Positions 8,353 to 16,374 are shown, counted from the stretch's first letter. The stretch is 64,000 bases of DNA from Euzebya sp. (GCF_964222135.1 NZ_CAXQBR010000013.1:1-64000); one strand, 5' to 3'. Translations and numbers: made by a program. The notes: generated by a model not told the origin, from the letters alone.

Positions 8353-9441
8353 GTGCGCGTCCTCATCTGCCCCGACAAGTTCGCCGGCACCCTCACGGCC
8401 GTGGAGGCGGCGACCGCGATCGCGGAGGGGTGGCGTGCCGTCCGACCTTCCGACCAGATCGTGCAGGTCCCCCTCGCCGATGGGGGGGAGGGGACGACCG
8501 ACGTCCTGGCCCACGCCCGGCCCGACGCGGCCGTGCAGACCGTCGAGGTGGCCGACGCGCGCGGCATCGCGACCGACGCCCGGTGGGTCTCGCTGCCCGA
8601 CGGCACGGCCGTGATCGAGGTCGCCCAGGCGTGCGGGCTGTCGGTCCTGGACGATGGGGACCGGGATCCGCTGCGCACGACCACCTACGGCGTGGGCCAG
8701 CTCCTCGCCGCGGTGCTGGCCACCGCCCCCTCCCGCGTCGTGGTCGGGTTGGGCGGGTCGGCGACCGTCGACGGCGGGGCGGGGATGGTCGCGGCCCTCG
8801 GGGGCCACGGCCTGCGACGGGCGGACGGCAACGCGGTCAAGGTCGGGGGACGATGGGTGGCCGAGGTCGTGCGGGTCGCCCCCCTCGACCTGGACGGCAC
8901 GCCGCCCGTCGTGGTGGCGAGCGATGTCACCAACCCGCTCCTCGGCCCCGCGGGCGCCGCCGCGGTCTTCGGCCCGCAGAAGGGCGCCGACGCCGATGCG
9001 GTCGCCGAGCTGGAGGCGGCCCTGGCCGGCTGGGCTGACGTGGTCGAGCGGACGCTGCCGGGAGGTCCGTGGCGCGACCGCCCGGGCGCCGGTGCGGCCG
9101 GCGGGCTCGGGTTCGCGCTCATGGCGTTCCTGTCCGCCGAGGTGCGCAGCGGCGCGGCGGTGATCGGCGACCTGATCGGCCTCGACCCCGCCCACGCCGA
9201 CGTGGTCGTCACCGGGGAGGGGAAGCTCGACGCCCAGACCCTCGGCGGCAAGGGGCCCGACGAGATCCGCCGGCGGGCAGCCGTCGCCGGTGCCCGCACG
9301 GTCGCCGTCGCCGGGGTCATCGCCGACGACGCGGGGCGGGGCTTCGACGTCGTCGAGGACCTCGGACCCGAGGGGCTGACCCGCCCGTACGAGAGCGCGG
9401 TGGCCGCCGCCAGCCGGGCCGCCCGCAGGATCGCCGGCTGA
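8353..9441 (+). CDS. Glycerate kinase (GarK/GlxK type I)
   Basis: Phosphorylates D-glycerate with ATP, normally to 2-phosphoglycerate in this family, feeding glyoxylate or serine carbon into glycolysis. The N-terminus CPDKFAGTLTAVEAATAIAEGW, the PLADGGEGTTDVL segment and the GLGGSATVDGGAGM nucleotide loop are characteristic; TGEGKLDAQTLGGKGP lies near residue 280. The 362 residues are a typical length. It is monocistronic or leads a short same-strand run with the YbaK and ErpA-like genes, each of which has its own -10 box. No glyoxylate enzymes are adjacent. Confidence 0.9.
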   Translation: MRVLICPDKFAGTLTAVEAATAIAEGWRAVRPSDQIVQVPLADGGEGTTDVLAHARPDAAVQTVEVADARGIATDARWVSLPDGTAVIEVAQACGLSVLDDGDRDPLRTTTYGVGQLLAAVLATAPSRVVVGLGGSATVDGGAGMVAALGGHGLRRADGNAVKVGGRWVAEVVRVAPLDLDGTPPVVVASDVTNPLLGPAGAAAVFGPQKGADADAVAELEAALAGWADVVERTLPGGPWRDRPGAGAAGGLGFALMAFLSAEVRSGAAVIGDLIGLDPAHADVVVTGEGKLDAQTLGGKGPDEIRRRAAVAGARTVAVAGVIADDAGRGFDVVEDLGPEGLTRPYESAVAAASRAARRIAG

Positions 9442-9447
9442 GCCCCG

Positions 9448-9453
9448 TATGCT
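9448..9453 (+). promoter_or_regulatory. Leaderless -10 box of the YbaK gene
   Basis: TATGCT ends 8 bases before the ATG at 9462, inside the 20-base gap after the glycerate kinase stop. Confidence 0.45.
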
Positions 9454-9461
9454 CCGCGCCG

Positions 9462-9938
9462 ATGGATGACCTGAAGCCCGCCTCCGCCCGCGTCGTGGCG
9501 GCTGCCGCCGAGCGCGGCCTCGACATCGCGATCAGCCGGTTCCCCGAGGGGACTCGGACCGCCGCCGACGCCGCCGCGGCCATCGGCTGCGAGGTCGGGG
9601 CCCTCGCGAAGAGCATCGTGCTGATGGGCGACGACGGACCGCTGCTGGTCCTCACCTCCGGCGTCAACCGGGTGGACTACGACAAGGCGGCGGCCGCCGC
9701 CGGCGCGAGCGGGGTGCGCCGCGCCGACGCCGACGAGGTCCGCGCGGCGACCGGCTACGCGATCGGCGGCACCGCGCCGTTCGGCCACCCCTCGGAGCTG
9801 ACCATCCTCGCCGACCGCGACCTGCTCGCGTTCGACACGGTGTGGGCCGCCGCCGGCACGCCCGACAGCGTCTTCCCGCTCACCCCGGACGAGCTGGTCA
9901 GGGCCACCGGGGCGACCGTCGCCGACGTCGCCGCCTGA
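9462..9938 (+). CDS. YbaK/EbsC-family deacylase-like protein
   Basis: 158-residue stand-alone member of the YbaK/prolyl-tRNA-editing superfamily, whose members hydrolyse mischarged aminoacyl-tRNAs in trans. The central CEVGALAKSIVLMGDDGPLL contains the conserved lysine of the family, and ATGYAIGGTAPFGHP matches the conserved GG-PFG segment near the active site. Which tRNA it acts on, if any, cannot be judged. The start is ATG at 9462, supported by a leaderless promoter just upstream. It lies between the glycerate kinase and ErpA-like genes with no evident functional link. Confidence 0.85.
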   Translation: MDDLKPASARVVAAAAERGLDIAISRFPEGTRTAADAAAAIGCEVGALAKSIVLMGDDGPLLVLTSGVNRVDYDKAAAAAGASGVRRADADEVRAATGYAIGGTAPFGHPSELTILADRDLLAFDTVWAAAGTPDSVFPLTPDELVRATGATVADVAA

Positions 9939-9960
9939 TGCCCGGGGGTGGTGCCGTCGG

Positions 9961-9966
9961 TACACT
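9961..9966 (+). promoter_or_regulatory. Leaderless -10 box of the ErpA-like gene
   Basis: TACACT ends 10 bases before the ATG at 9977. It belongs to a block nearly identical to the gcvT promoter-start region at 4667. Confidence 0.45.
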
Positions 9967-9976
9967 GCGACGTGCT

Positions 9977-10351
9977 ATGAGCGACACCACCGCAGCCCCG
10001 ACCACCGACGCCCCCACCGTCGAGGGTCCCATCGCCCTCACGGACTCCGCCGCGGACAAGGTCCGCGAGCTGATGTCTCGGGAGGAGGACTCCGACGCCA
10101 TCTCCCTGCGGATCGCCGTGCAGCCCGGCGGGTGCGCGGGCATGCGCTACGCGCTGTACTTCGACGACCGCCAGCTCGACAACGACGTCGTCGCCGACGT
10201 CAAGGGCGTTCCGGTCCGCGTCGACAAGATGTCCAGCCCGTACCTGCGCGGCACGACGATCGACTGGGTCGACAGCCTCCAGGGCGCCGGCTTCAGCATC
10301 GACAACCCGAACGCCCAGTCCTCCTGCGCCTGCGGGGACTCCTTCCACTAG
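9977..10351 (+). CDS. erpA: HesB/IscA/ErpA-family iron-sulfur cluster carrier
   Basis: A-type carrier predicted to accept Fe-S clusters and hand them to apo-enzymes. The three ligand cysteines are all present: PGGCAGMRYAL near residue 54 and SSCACGDSF at the C-terminus, in a 124-residue protein. The first 22 residues are a disordered Thr/Pro/Ala-rich extension. Nearby possible clients are NadA (upstream) and KorAB (downstream), both Fe-S enzymes, and a desulfurase-like gene lies 1.2 kb away. The gene symbol is by family resemblance; it could equally be an IscA-type scaffold. Confidence 0.9.
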   Translation: MSDTTAAPTTDAPTVEGPIALTDSAADKVRELMSREEDSDAISLRIAVQPGGCAGMRYALYFDDRQLDNDVVADVKGVPVRVDKMSSPYLRGTTIDWVDSLQGAGFSIDNPNAQSSCACGDSFH

Positions 10352-10375
10352 GCGCGTCCCGACCGGCGTGCGCCG

Positions 10376-10606
10376 TCAACGGATCCGGCGCACGCGGTAG
10401 CGCGTGTGCCCGTCCGCACGGGTGACCTCGACCAGTTCCTGGCCGCGCATGCGACACCAGGCGGGCACGTCGGTGTCGGCACCCGGGTCGTCGGCCAGCA
10501 GGACCGCCTCGGTGCCGACCGCGAGCAGCTCGACGGCCTTCGCGAGGTCGATCACGGGCAGCGGGCAGGGTCGCCCGCGCGAGTCGATCACCGTCTCGGT
10601 CTCCAC
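10376..10606 (-). CDS. TusA-like sulfurtransferase family protein
   Basis: A 76-residue SirA/TusA-fold protein. The N-terminal DSRGRPCPLPVIDLAKAV contains the CPxP signature whose cysteine carries persulfide sulfur in this family (Cys14); the C-terminus is VEVTRADGHTRYRVRRIR. Members relay sulfur for tRNA thiolation, molybdenum cofactor or other sulfur traffic; the exact role here is unknown. GTG at 10606 is chosen because a TACCCT box lies exactly 7 bases upstream. A second cysteine in PAWCRMRG is unusual. It converges with the ErpA-like gene, 24 bases apart. Confidence 0.85.
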   Translation of the reverse strand: METETVIDSRGRPCPLPVIDLAKAVELLAVGTEAVLLADDPGADTDVPAWCRMRGQELVEVTRADGHTRYRVRRIR

Positions 10607-10613
10607 GCGCGAC

Positions 10614-10619
10614 AGGGTA
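10614..10619 (-). promoter_or_regulatory. Leaderless -10 box of the TusA-like gene
   Basis: On the minus strand TACCCT ends exactly 7 bases before the GTG at 10606. Confidence 0.5.
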
Positions 10620-10678
10620 GCCGGGACCCCGTCCGAGGAAGGGGTCGTGGCGACCTCGGCGAGGTCCGGCTCGACACC

Positions 10679-10684
10679 TAGGAT
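10679..10684 (+). promoter_or_regulatory. Leaderless -10 box of the 25-codon leader ORF
   Basis: TAGGAT ends exactly 7 bases before the ATG at 10692 and would drive both the small ORF and the coupled nuclease-like gene. Confidence 0.45.
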
Positions 10685-10691
10685 CGGGCCC

Positions 10692-10769
10692 ATGGCACCC
10701 CCCCTGCGCGAGCAGCCGGTACCGTCCCCGCAGCGCGTCGCCCTGCCCACCCCGGAGGCCCTGTCGTGA
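10692..10769 (+). CDS. Possible 25-residue leader peptide
   Basis: A small proline-rich ORF (begins MAPPLREQPVPSP) whose TGA overlaps the GTG start of the next gene as GTGA. It begins 7 bases after a TAGGAT box, the spacing seen at many other starts in this window. It may be a translated leader that couples ribosomes onto the downstream gene, which has no Shine-Dalgarno sequence of its own. No homologue is recognised; it could be chance in GC-rich DNA. Confidence 0.35.
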   Translation: MAPPLREQPVPSPQRVALPTPEALS

Positions 10770-11563
10770 GGGTCGCCACCTGGAACGTCTGGCACCGCTT
10801 CGGCGACGACTACGAGGTGCGGTCCGAGGCCATCGCGACGGCGCTGGCCCCGGTCGACGCCGACGTGCTGTGCCTGCAGGAGGTGTGGACCGAACCGGAG
10901 GGCGAGCGCTCCCAGGCCGCGGAGCTGGCGGCGCACCTCGGGCTCGAGGCCCACGCCGACGCCCACCGGGTGGTCAGCGAGGGGTTCACCTTCGGCAACG
11001 CGATCGTCTCGCGCTGGCCGATCACCCGCCAGGAGACGCGGCCGCTGCCCCCGCACCCCGACTACGAGGAGTTCCGCACCGTCCTCGCGGTCGAGATCGC
11101 CCACCCCGACGGGCCGGTCCAGGTCTTCACGACCCACCTCAACTTCCTCGGCCACCAGTCCGGCGTCCGCCAGGCCCAGGTCCGCGCCGTCGCCCGGATG
11201 ATGCACGAGTGGCGCCGGGACGACCTCGTCCGCCCGCAGGTCCTGACCGGCGACCTGAACGCCGAGCCGATCAGCGACGAGGTGCGGATGCTGACCGGCC
11301 ACGCCGACCTCGGCGTCCCCCTCGCCCTCCTCGACGCCTGGCGGGTCCGGGGTCGCGGTGACGGGGCGACCTGGAGCTCCCGCAACCCGTTGACCCACGC
11401 GTCGTTCGAGCCGGACCGTCGCATCGACTACGTGCTGGTCGGCTTCCCGATCAGCTACGGCGGGAGGGGGCAGGTCGAATCCGTCGAGATCTTCGGGGAC
11501 GATCCGGTCGACGGGACGTGGCCGAGCGACCACTTCGGGGTCGTCGCCGACCTCAGCGACTGA
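10766..11563 (+). CDS. Endonuclease/exonuclease/phosphatase-family protein
   Basis: 265-residue member of the EEP metal-dependent phosphoesterase superfamily, which includes exonuclease III-like, DNase I-like and lipid phosphatase enzymes. Key motifs are the N-terminal ATWNVWHRFGDDY, the metal-binding glutamate in VLCLQEVWTE, TGDLNAEPISDEVRML with catalytic Asp-Asn, RRIDYVLVG and the C-terminal GTWPSDHFGVVADL with the SDH catalytic motif. No signal peptide is seen, so it is cytoplasmic; the substrate is unknown. GTG at 10766 overlaps the stop of a possible leader peptide. It converges with the desulfurase-like gene, 15 bases away. Confidence 0.85.
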   Translation: MRVATWNVWHRFGDDYEVRSEAIATALAPVDADVLCLQEVWTEPEGERSQAAELAAHLGLEAHADAHRVVSEGFTFGNAIVSRWPITRQETRPLPPHPDYEEFRTVLAVEIAHPDGPVQVFTTHLNFLGHQSGVRQAQVRAVARMMHEWRRDDLVRPQVLTGDLNAEPISDEVRMLTGHADLGVPLALLDAWRVRGRGDGATWSSRNPLTHASFEPDRRIDYVLVGFPISYGGRGQVESVEIFGDDPVDGTWPSDHFGVVADLSD

Positions 11564-11578
11564 CCCGGGGGAGGGGCG

Positions 11579-12733
11579 TCACATGCCGGCGCGCGTCCGC
11601 AGCCCCTCCACCACACGGGCGAGCACCTCGACGAAGGAGTCCGCGTCGGCGGTGGTGACGCGCCCGTCGAAGCTCAGCCGGACGTGGCCGTGGGTCAGCG
11701 CCCGCATCGCGACCAGCACGTGGGAGGGCTCGCCGCTCGTCGCCGCGCACGAGGACCCGCTGTGCACCTCGAACCCCTCGGCGTCGAGGGCGGTCACCAG
11801 CGCCTGCCCCTCGACGTACAGGGCGCTGACGGCCAGGACGTGGGGGAGGGTGCCCTCGGTCGGGCCGTGCACGGCCAGGTCCGCGACGGCCTCCGGGAGG
11901 CGGCGGCGGAGGTGGCGGCGCACCGCGTCGGTCGCTGCGGCCTGCTGGGCGGCCTCGCCGTTCGCGCTGCGCGCCCGCAGGGTCGCGAGCGTCTCGGCCA
12001 TCGCCGCGATCCCCGGCAGGTCCTGCAGTCCCGAGCGGCGGCGGCGCTCCCGCTCGTCGCCGGTCAGCTGGGCGGCGAAGCGGGCCCGGGGCGAGGTGAG
12101 CAGCGCCCCGACGCCCCGCCCGCCGCCGAACTTCGCGGCGCTGGTCGTCAAGTAGTCCGCACCGAGGTCGGCGAGGGACACCGGGAGGCGCCCCGCGGTC
12201 TGGCAGGCATCGACGTGGAGGAGCGCGTCGGCGGTGCGGCACAGCTCGGCGACGGTGTCGAGGGGCTGGATGGTGCCGACCTCGTGGTTGGCGTGCTGCA
12301 CGTTGACGAGCGCCGCGCCGCCGTCGGCCAGGACCGACGCCAGCTCGTCGGTGTGGACCCGGCCGTCGAGGTCGACGCCGACGACGACGTGCTCGTGGTC
12401 GTGGAGGGACGCAGCGGCGTCGGCGGCGGCGAGGACCGCCGAGTGCTCGACGGCCGTCGAGACGATGCGACGGGGACGGGTGCGGTTGGCCGCGGCGGTG
12501 CCCCGCACGGCCAGGTGGATCGCCTCGGTGCCCGACCCGGTGAACACCACCCCGTCGGGTCGTCCGCCGAGCTCCTCGGCGACCGCACCGCGGGCACGCT
12601 CGAGCAGGTCGCTCGCCGCCCGTCCGTTCGAGTGCAGGCGCGTCGGGTCGCCGGGCAGGGCCTCGGCCACCTGGGCGTGGGCGGCGAGGGCGCGTGGGTG
12701 CCAGGGGGCGGCTGATGCGACATCCAAGTACAC
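11579..12733 (-). CDS. NifS/IscS-like cysteine desulfurase (class V aminotransferase)
   Basis: PLP enzyme predicted to take sulfur from cysteine as a persulfide for Fe-S clusters or thiolation. It has EHSAV (His97), NHEVGTIQPL, HVDACQTAGR (Asp175), the PLP lysine in SAAKFGGGRGVGAL (Lys201) and the active cysteine in HSGSSCAATSGEPSHVL (Cys329). The usual SxHK motif is replaced by SAAK: the histidine before the PLP lysine is missing, so activity may differ from classic IscS. 384 residues from GTG at 12733; the N-terminus YLDVASAAPWHP replaces the usual YLDNAATTP. It is divergent from korA and close to TusA-like and ErpA-like genes. Confidence 0.85.
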   Translation of the reverse strand: MYLDVASAAPWHPRALAAHAQVAEALPGDPTRLHSNGRAASDLLERARGAVAEELGGRPDGVVFTGSGTEAIHLAVRGTAAANRTRPRRIVSTAVEHSAVLAAADAAASLHDHEHVVVGVDLDGRVHTDELASVLADGGAALVNVQHANHEVGTIQPLDTVAELCRTADALLHVDACQTAGRLPVSLADLGADYLTTSAAKFGGGRGVGALLTSPRARFAAQLTGDERERRRRSGLQDLPGIAAMAETLATLRARSANGEAAQQAAATDAVRRHLRRRLPEAVADLAVHGPTEGTLPHVLAVSALYVEGQALVTALDAEGFEVHSGSSCAATSGEPSHVLVAMRALTHGHVRLSFDGRVTTADADSFVEVLARVVEGLRTRAGM

Positions 12734-12748
12734 GGGGGATCCACTTCC

Positions 12749-12777
12749 ATGAACGGCGGGGTGGTGGGCACTACCAT
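12749..12777 (+). promoter_or_regulatory. Candidate korAB promoter
   Basis: ATGAAC (12749-12754), 17 bases, then TACCAT (12772-12777). This would give a leader of about 75 bases ending in a strong Shine-Dalgarno CAGGAGGG before the korA GTG. Confidence 0.4.
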
Positions 12778-12858
12778 GCCAACGGGGCGTCTGCAGCCTC
12801 CCAGAGAGGGGCACGCCGAGAGGGTCGACCAGGCCGCCGCCCCAGGAGGGCCACAACG

Positions 12859-14754
12859 GTGTCAGACACCACCACGACCGTCCCGCACCAGTCCGGCGGG
12901 AAGACCGTCGAGCGGCTCGACACGGTCACCATCCGGTTCGCGGGCGACTCCGGCGACGGCATGCAGCTGACCGGCTCGCGGTTCACGTCGGCCACGGCGG
13001 AGGCGTACAACGACCTCGCGACGCTGCCGGACTTCCCCGCGGAGATCCGGGCCCCCGCCGGGTCGCTGCCCGGCGTGTCGGGGTTCCAGCTGCACTTCGC
13101 CGACCACGACATCCTGACGCCGGGCGACGCCCCGGACGTGCTGGTGGCGATGAACCCGGCCGCGCTGAAGACCAACCTCGACGACCTGGTCCGCGGCGGC
13201 ACGCTCATCGTCAACACCGACGCGTTCACCCGCGGGAACCTGAAGAAGGCGGACTACGACGAGAACCCGCTCGAGGACGGCTCCCTCGAGGGCTACCGCG
13301 TCTTCCAGGTGCCCATCACGACGATGACCGTTGGCGCGCTGGAGGACTTCGACCTCGCCTCGAAGGAGAAGCAGCGCTCGAAGAACATGTTCGCCCTCGG
13401 CCTGATGAGCTTCATGTTCAGCCGGCCGACGAAGGGCACCGAGGACTGGCTCCGCGCCAAGTTCGCGAAGTCCCCGGACGTCGCCGAGGCGAACATCGCG
13501 GCGTTCCGGGCCGGTTGGGCGTTCGGCGAGACGACCGAGATCTTCAGCCACCGCTACGAGATCCCGCCGGCCAAGCTGCCGCCGGGGACGTACCGCCAGA
13601 TCACCGGCAACACCGCGCTGGCGTACGGCCTGGTCGCCGCCGGGCACCAGGCCGGGCTGCCGTTCTTCCTGGGCGGGTACCCGATCACCCCGGCGTCTGA
13701 CGTGCTGCACGAGCTCAGCCGGCACAAGCACTTCGGCGTCAAGACGGTGCAGGCCGAGGACGAGATCGCCGGCATCGGCGCGTCCCTCGGCGCGGCGTTC
13801 GCCGGGTCGCTCGCGGCGACGGTGACGTCCGGTCCGGGCATCGCGCTGAAGACCGAGGCGATCGGGCTGGCCCTCTCCGTCGAGCTGCCGCTCATCGTCA
13901 TCAACATCCAGCGCGGCGGTCCGTCGACGGGGCTGCCGACGAAGACCGAGCAGTCCGACCTGCTGCAGGCCATGTACGGCCGCAACGGGGACTCCTCGGT
14001 CCCGATCGTCGCCGCCGCCACCCCCGGCGACTGCTTCTTCGCGGCGATCGAAGCGGCGCGCATCGCCCTCAAGTACCGCACGCCGGTGATCCTGCTGTCC
14101 GACGGCTACCTGGCCAACGGGGCCGAGCCCTGGCGGGTCCCCGACGTCGAGTCCCTCCCCGACCTCCGCGACCTGGTCGCCTTCGCCACCGGGCCGAACG
14201 CCGACGGTGAGTTCATGCCGTTCCTCCGCGACCCGGCCACCTTGGCCAGGCCGTGGGCGATCCCCGGCACGCCGGGCCTCGAGCACCGCATCGGCGGGCT
14301 CGAGAAGGCCGACGGGACCGGCAACATCTCCTACGACCCCGACAACCACCACCACATGACGATGCTGCGCAAGCAGAAGGTGGACGGGATCGCGACGGAC
14401 ATACCGGAGCTCGCCGTCGATGGCGACGCCGACGCCGACGTGCTGGTGGCCGGGTGGGGGTCGACCTACGGGCCGATCCGCCAGGCGGTCCGGAAGGTCC
14501 GCGCGGCGGGCGGGAAGGTCGCGCGGGTGCACTTCCGCCACCTCAACCCGTTCCCCGCCAACACCGCGGAGGTGATGGGGCGCTACCAGCGGGTGGTCGT
14601 CCCCGAGATGAACACCGGCCAGCTGTCGGTGCTGCTGCGCGACCGGTTCCTGGTCGACGCGCGCGGCTACAACCGCGTGCGCGGCCTGCCGTTCACCACC
14701 CAGGAGCTGGCTGACGAGCTGACCGCCCACGTCGACGAGGTGTCGGGACGATGA
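12859..14754 (+). CDS. korA: 2-oxoacid:ferredoxin oxidoreductase, fused gamma-alpha subunit
   Basis: With KorB it oxidatively decarboxylates 2-oxoglutarate to succinyl-CoA, reducing ferredoxin. Residues about 20-195 are the gamma domain (FAGDSGDGMQLTGSRFT, FPAEIRAPAGSLPGVSGFQ); the pyrimidine-binding alpha domain follows with GNTALAYGLVAAGHQAG, GGYPITPASD, QAEDEIAGIGASLGAA and VINIQRGGPSTGLPTKTEQ. The last part (about 540-631) carries AGWGSTYGPIRQAVRK and VPEMNTGQLSVLLR. The 631-residue fusion is the actinobacterial KorA architecture; another 2-oxoacid is possible. GTG at 12859 has CAGGAGGG eight bases upstream. The stop overlaps korB as ATGA. Confidence 0.92.
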   Translation: MSDTTTTVPHQSGGKTVERLDTVTIRFAGDSGDGMQLTGSRFTSATAEAYNDLATLPDFPAEIRAPAGSLPGVSGFQLHFADHDILTPGDAPDVLVAMNPAALKTNLDDLVRGGTLIVNTDAFTRGNLKKADYDENPLEDGSLEGYRVFQVPITTMTVGALEDFDLASKEKQRSKNMFALGLMSFMFSRPTKGTEDWLRAKFAKSPDVAEANIAAFRAGWAFGETTEIFSHRYEIPPAKLPPGTYRQITGNTALAYGLVAAGHQAGLPFFLGGYPITPASDVLHELSRHKHFGVKTVQAEDEIAGIGASLGAAFAGSLAATVTSGPGIALKTEAIGLALSVELPLIVINIQRGGPSTGLPTKTEQSDLLQAMYGRNGDSSVPIVAAATPGDCFFAAIEAARIALKYRTPVILLSDGYLANGAEPWRVPDVESLPDLRDLVAFATGPNADGEFMPFLRDPATLARPWAIPGTPGLEHRIGGLEKADGTGNISYDPDNHHHMTMLRKQKVDGIATDIPELAVDGDADADVLVAGWGSTYGPIRQAVRKVRAAGGKVARVHFRHLNPFPANTAEVMGRYQRVVVPEMNTGQLSVLLRDRFLVDARGYNRVRGLPFTTQELADELTAHVDEVSGR

Positions 14755-15767
14755 CGACTGCAGAGCTCCCCCAGTACAAGAAGAAGGACTTCACCTCCGA
14801 CCAGGAGGTGCGGTGGTGCCCGGGCTGCGGGGACTACTCGATCCTCGCCAACGTCCAGGCGACCATGCCGGACCTCGGCGCCCGTCGCGAGGACATCGTG
14901 TTCGTGTCCGGGATCGGCTGCTCCAGCCGGTTCCCGTACTACATGAACACCTACGGCTTCCACTCCATCCACGGGCGCGCGCCGGCGATCGCGACGGGCG
15001 TCGCGGTGGCCAACCCGCAGCTGAAGGTCTTCGTCATCACCGGCGACGGCGACGGGCTGTCGATCGGCGGCAACCACCTGATCCACGCCCTGCGCCGCAA
15101 CGTGGACATGACGATCATCCTCTTCAACAACCAGATCTACGGGCTGACCAAGGGCCAGTACTCCCCGACGTCGGAGACCGGGAAGATCACCAAGTCCACC
15201 CCGTTCGGGTCCCTCGACCACCCCTTCAACCCCGTGTCGGTCGCGCTGGGGGCCGAGGCGTCGTTCGTGGCCCGCTCCATCGACACCGAGCGCGACCACC
15301 TGCGCGACATGATCGAGGCGGCGGCCGCCCACCGGGGCACCTCGTTCATCGAGGTCTACCAGAACTGCAACATCTTCAACGACGGGGCGTTCGACGCGCT
15401 GAAGGACGACCCGGAGGCCAACCAGATCCGCCTCGAGCACGGCCAGCCGATCCGCTTCGGCCCCGACCTCGAGCGGGGGATCGCGATGTCGCCGCACGCC
15501 CGTCCGGAGATCGTCGACGTCGCCGACGTGGGGGAGGAGAACATCCTCGTCCACGACGCGCACCGCGAGGACCCCTCCTTCGCGTTCATGCTCAGCCGCA
15601 TCGCGCACTCGCCGAAGGCGCCGACGCCGATCGGCGTCTTCCGCCAGGTCGAGCGCCCGGTCTACGACGAGCAGGTCCAGGCCCAGGTCGACGCCGCCGT
15701 GGAGCGGCGCGGCGCCGGTGACCTCGCCACCCTGCTGGCGGGCAACGAGACCTGGCAGGTGAGCTGA
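14751..15767 (+). CDS. korB: 2-oxoacid:ferredoxin oxidoreductase, beta subunit
   Basis: Thiamine-diphosphate-binding subunit of the KorAB complex. It has RWCPGCGDYSIL (Cys23, Cys26) and IGCSSRFPYYM, cysteines that bind the 4Fe-4S cluster in this family, and the TPP/Mg motif GDGDGLSIGGNH followed by NNQIYGLTKGQYSPTS. The 338 residues are normal. Translation is coupled to korA through a 4-base overlap. The enzyme needs ferredoxin and Fe-S assembly; the ErpA-like and desulfurase-like genes just upstream may supply it (inference). Confidence 0.93.
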   Translation: MTTAELPQYKKKDFTSDQEVRWCPGCGDYSILANVQATMPDLGARREDIVFVSGIGCSSRFPYYMNTYGFHSIHGRAPAIATGVAVANPQLKVFVITGDGDGLSIGGNHLIHALRRNVDMTIILFNNQIYGLTKGQYSPTSETGKITKSTPFGSLDHPFNPVSVALGAEASFVARSIDTERDHLRDMIEAAAAHRGTSFIEVYQNCNIFNDGAFDALKDDPEANQIRLEHGQPIRFGPDLERGIAMSPHARPEIVDVADVGEENILVHDAHREDPSFAFMLSRIAHSPKAPTPIGVFRQVERPVYDEQVQAQVDAAVERRGAGDLATLLAGNETWQVS

Positions 15768-15813
15768 CCGGCGGTGCTCGGGACGCGGTACGCCGTGGCA
15801 TGATCGGGCCCCC

Positions 15814-16374
15814 ATGAAGATCCTCCTCGTCGCCGACCACTCGTCCGTCGCCGCCCAGGTCACGACCGCGGTGGAGGGGTGGGACGACTCGTCGGTGTTC
15901 CACGTCTCCATGCCCAAGCGCGCCTTGGCGCTGCTCGACGAGGGGGAGGCCTACGACGTCGTCGTCGCGGACAACGACACCCACCCTGCCGGCGGGCTGT
16001 TCCTGTGCCGCGAGGTCAAGGCCCGCTGGCAGATGGGACGCGAGATGCCGCCGGTCGTCCTGCTGATCGCCCGGCCGCAGGACTCCTGGCTCGCGAACTG
16101 GGCCCAGGCGGACGCCTACGTGCTGAAGCCGGCCGACCCGTTCGACCTGCGAGAGGCGCTCGAGGCCGTCGTCGCGGGCGAGCCCGTCCCGGCGCTGCCC
16201 GGCATCGGCGGCGAGCCCAAGCCGAGCCTGCTCGACCCCGGTCCCTCGGCCGCGGTCGCGGCACGGACCGGCGCCGCTGGACGCCCCGACGAGGGCGGCG
16301 CGGCCGAGTTGCCCGCCGGGCGGACGGGGTCGGAGGCCGAACCGGGGCTCGGCGTCACCCCGATGGGCGACTAG
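15814..16374 (+). CDS. Receiver-domain (REC) protein with disordered tail
   Basis: The first 120 of 186 residues have the CheY-like pattern: MKILLVADHS at the N-terminus, a phospho-acceptor candidate Asp53 in YDVVVADND, and the conserved lysine in AYVLKPADP (Lys105). The acidic pair normally near residues 8-13 is reduced to one Asp, so phosphorylation is uncertain. The remaining 65 residues are Gly/Pro/Ala-rich and look disordered, with no DNA-binding domain. It lies between korB (46 bases) and trpD (3 bases), so it is probably co-transcribed with trpD. A protein-interaction or pseudo-receiver role is likely. Confidence 0.75.
   Translation: MKILLVADHSSVAAQVTTAVEGWDDSSVFHVSMPKRALALLDEGEAYDVVVADNDTHPAGGLFLCREVKARWQMGREMPPVVLLIARPQDSWLANWAQADAYVLKPADPFDLREALEAVVAGEPVPALPGIGGEPKPSLLDPGPSAAVAARTGAAGRPDEGGAAELPAGRTGSEAEPGLGVTPMGD

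Noticed and set aside
15814-16374. Receiver protein considered as a DNA-binding response regulator
   Set aside because: The C-terminal part is low-complexity and has no helix-turn-helix.
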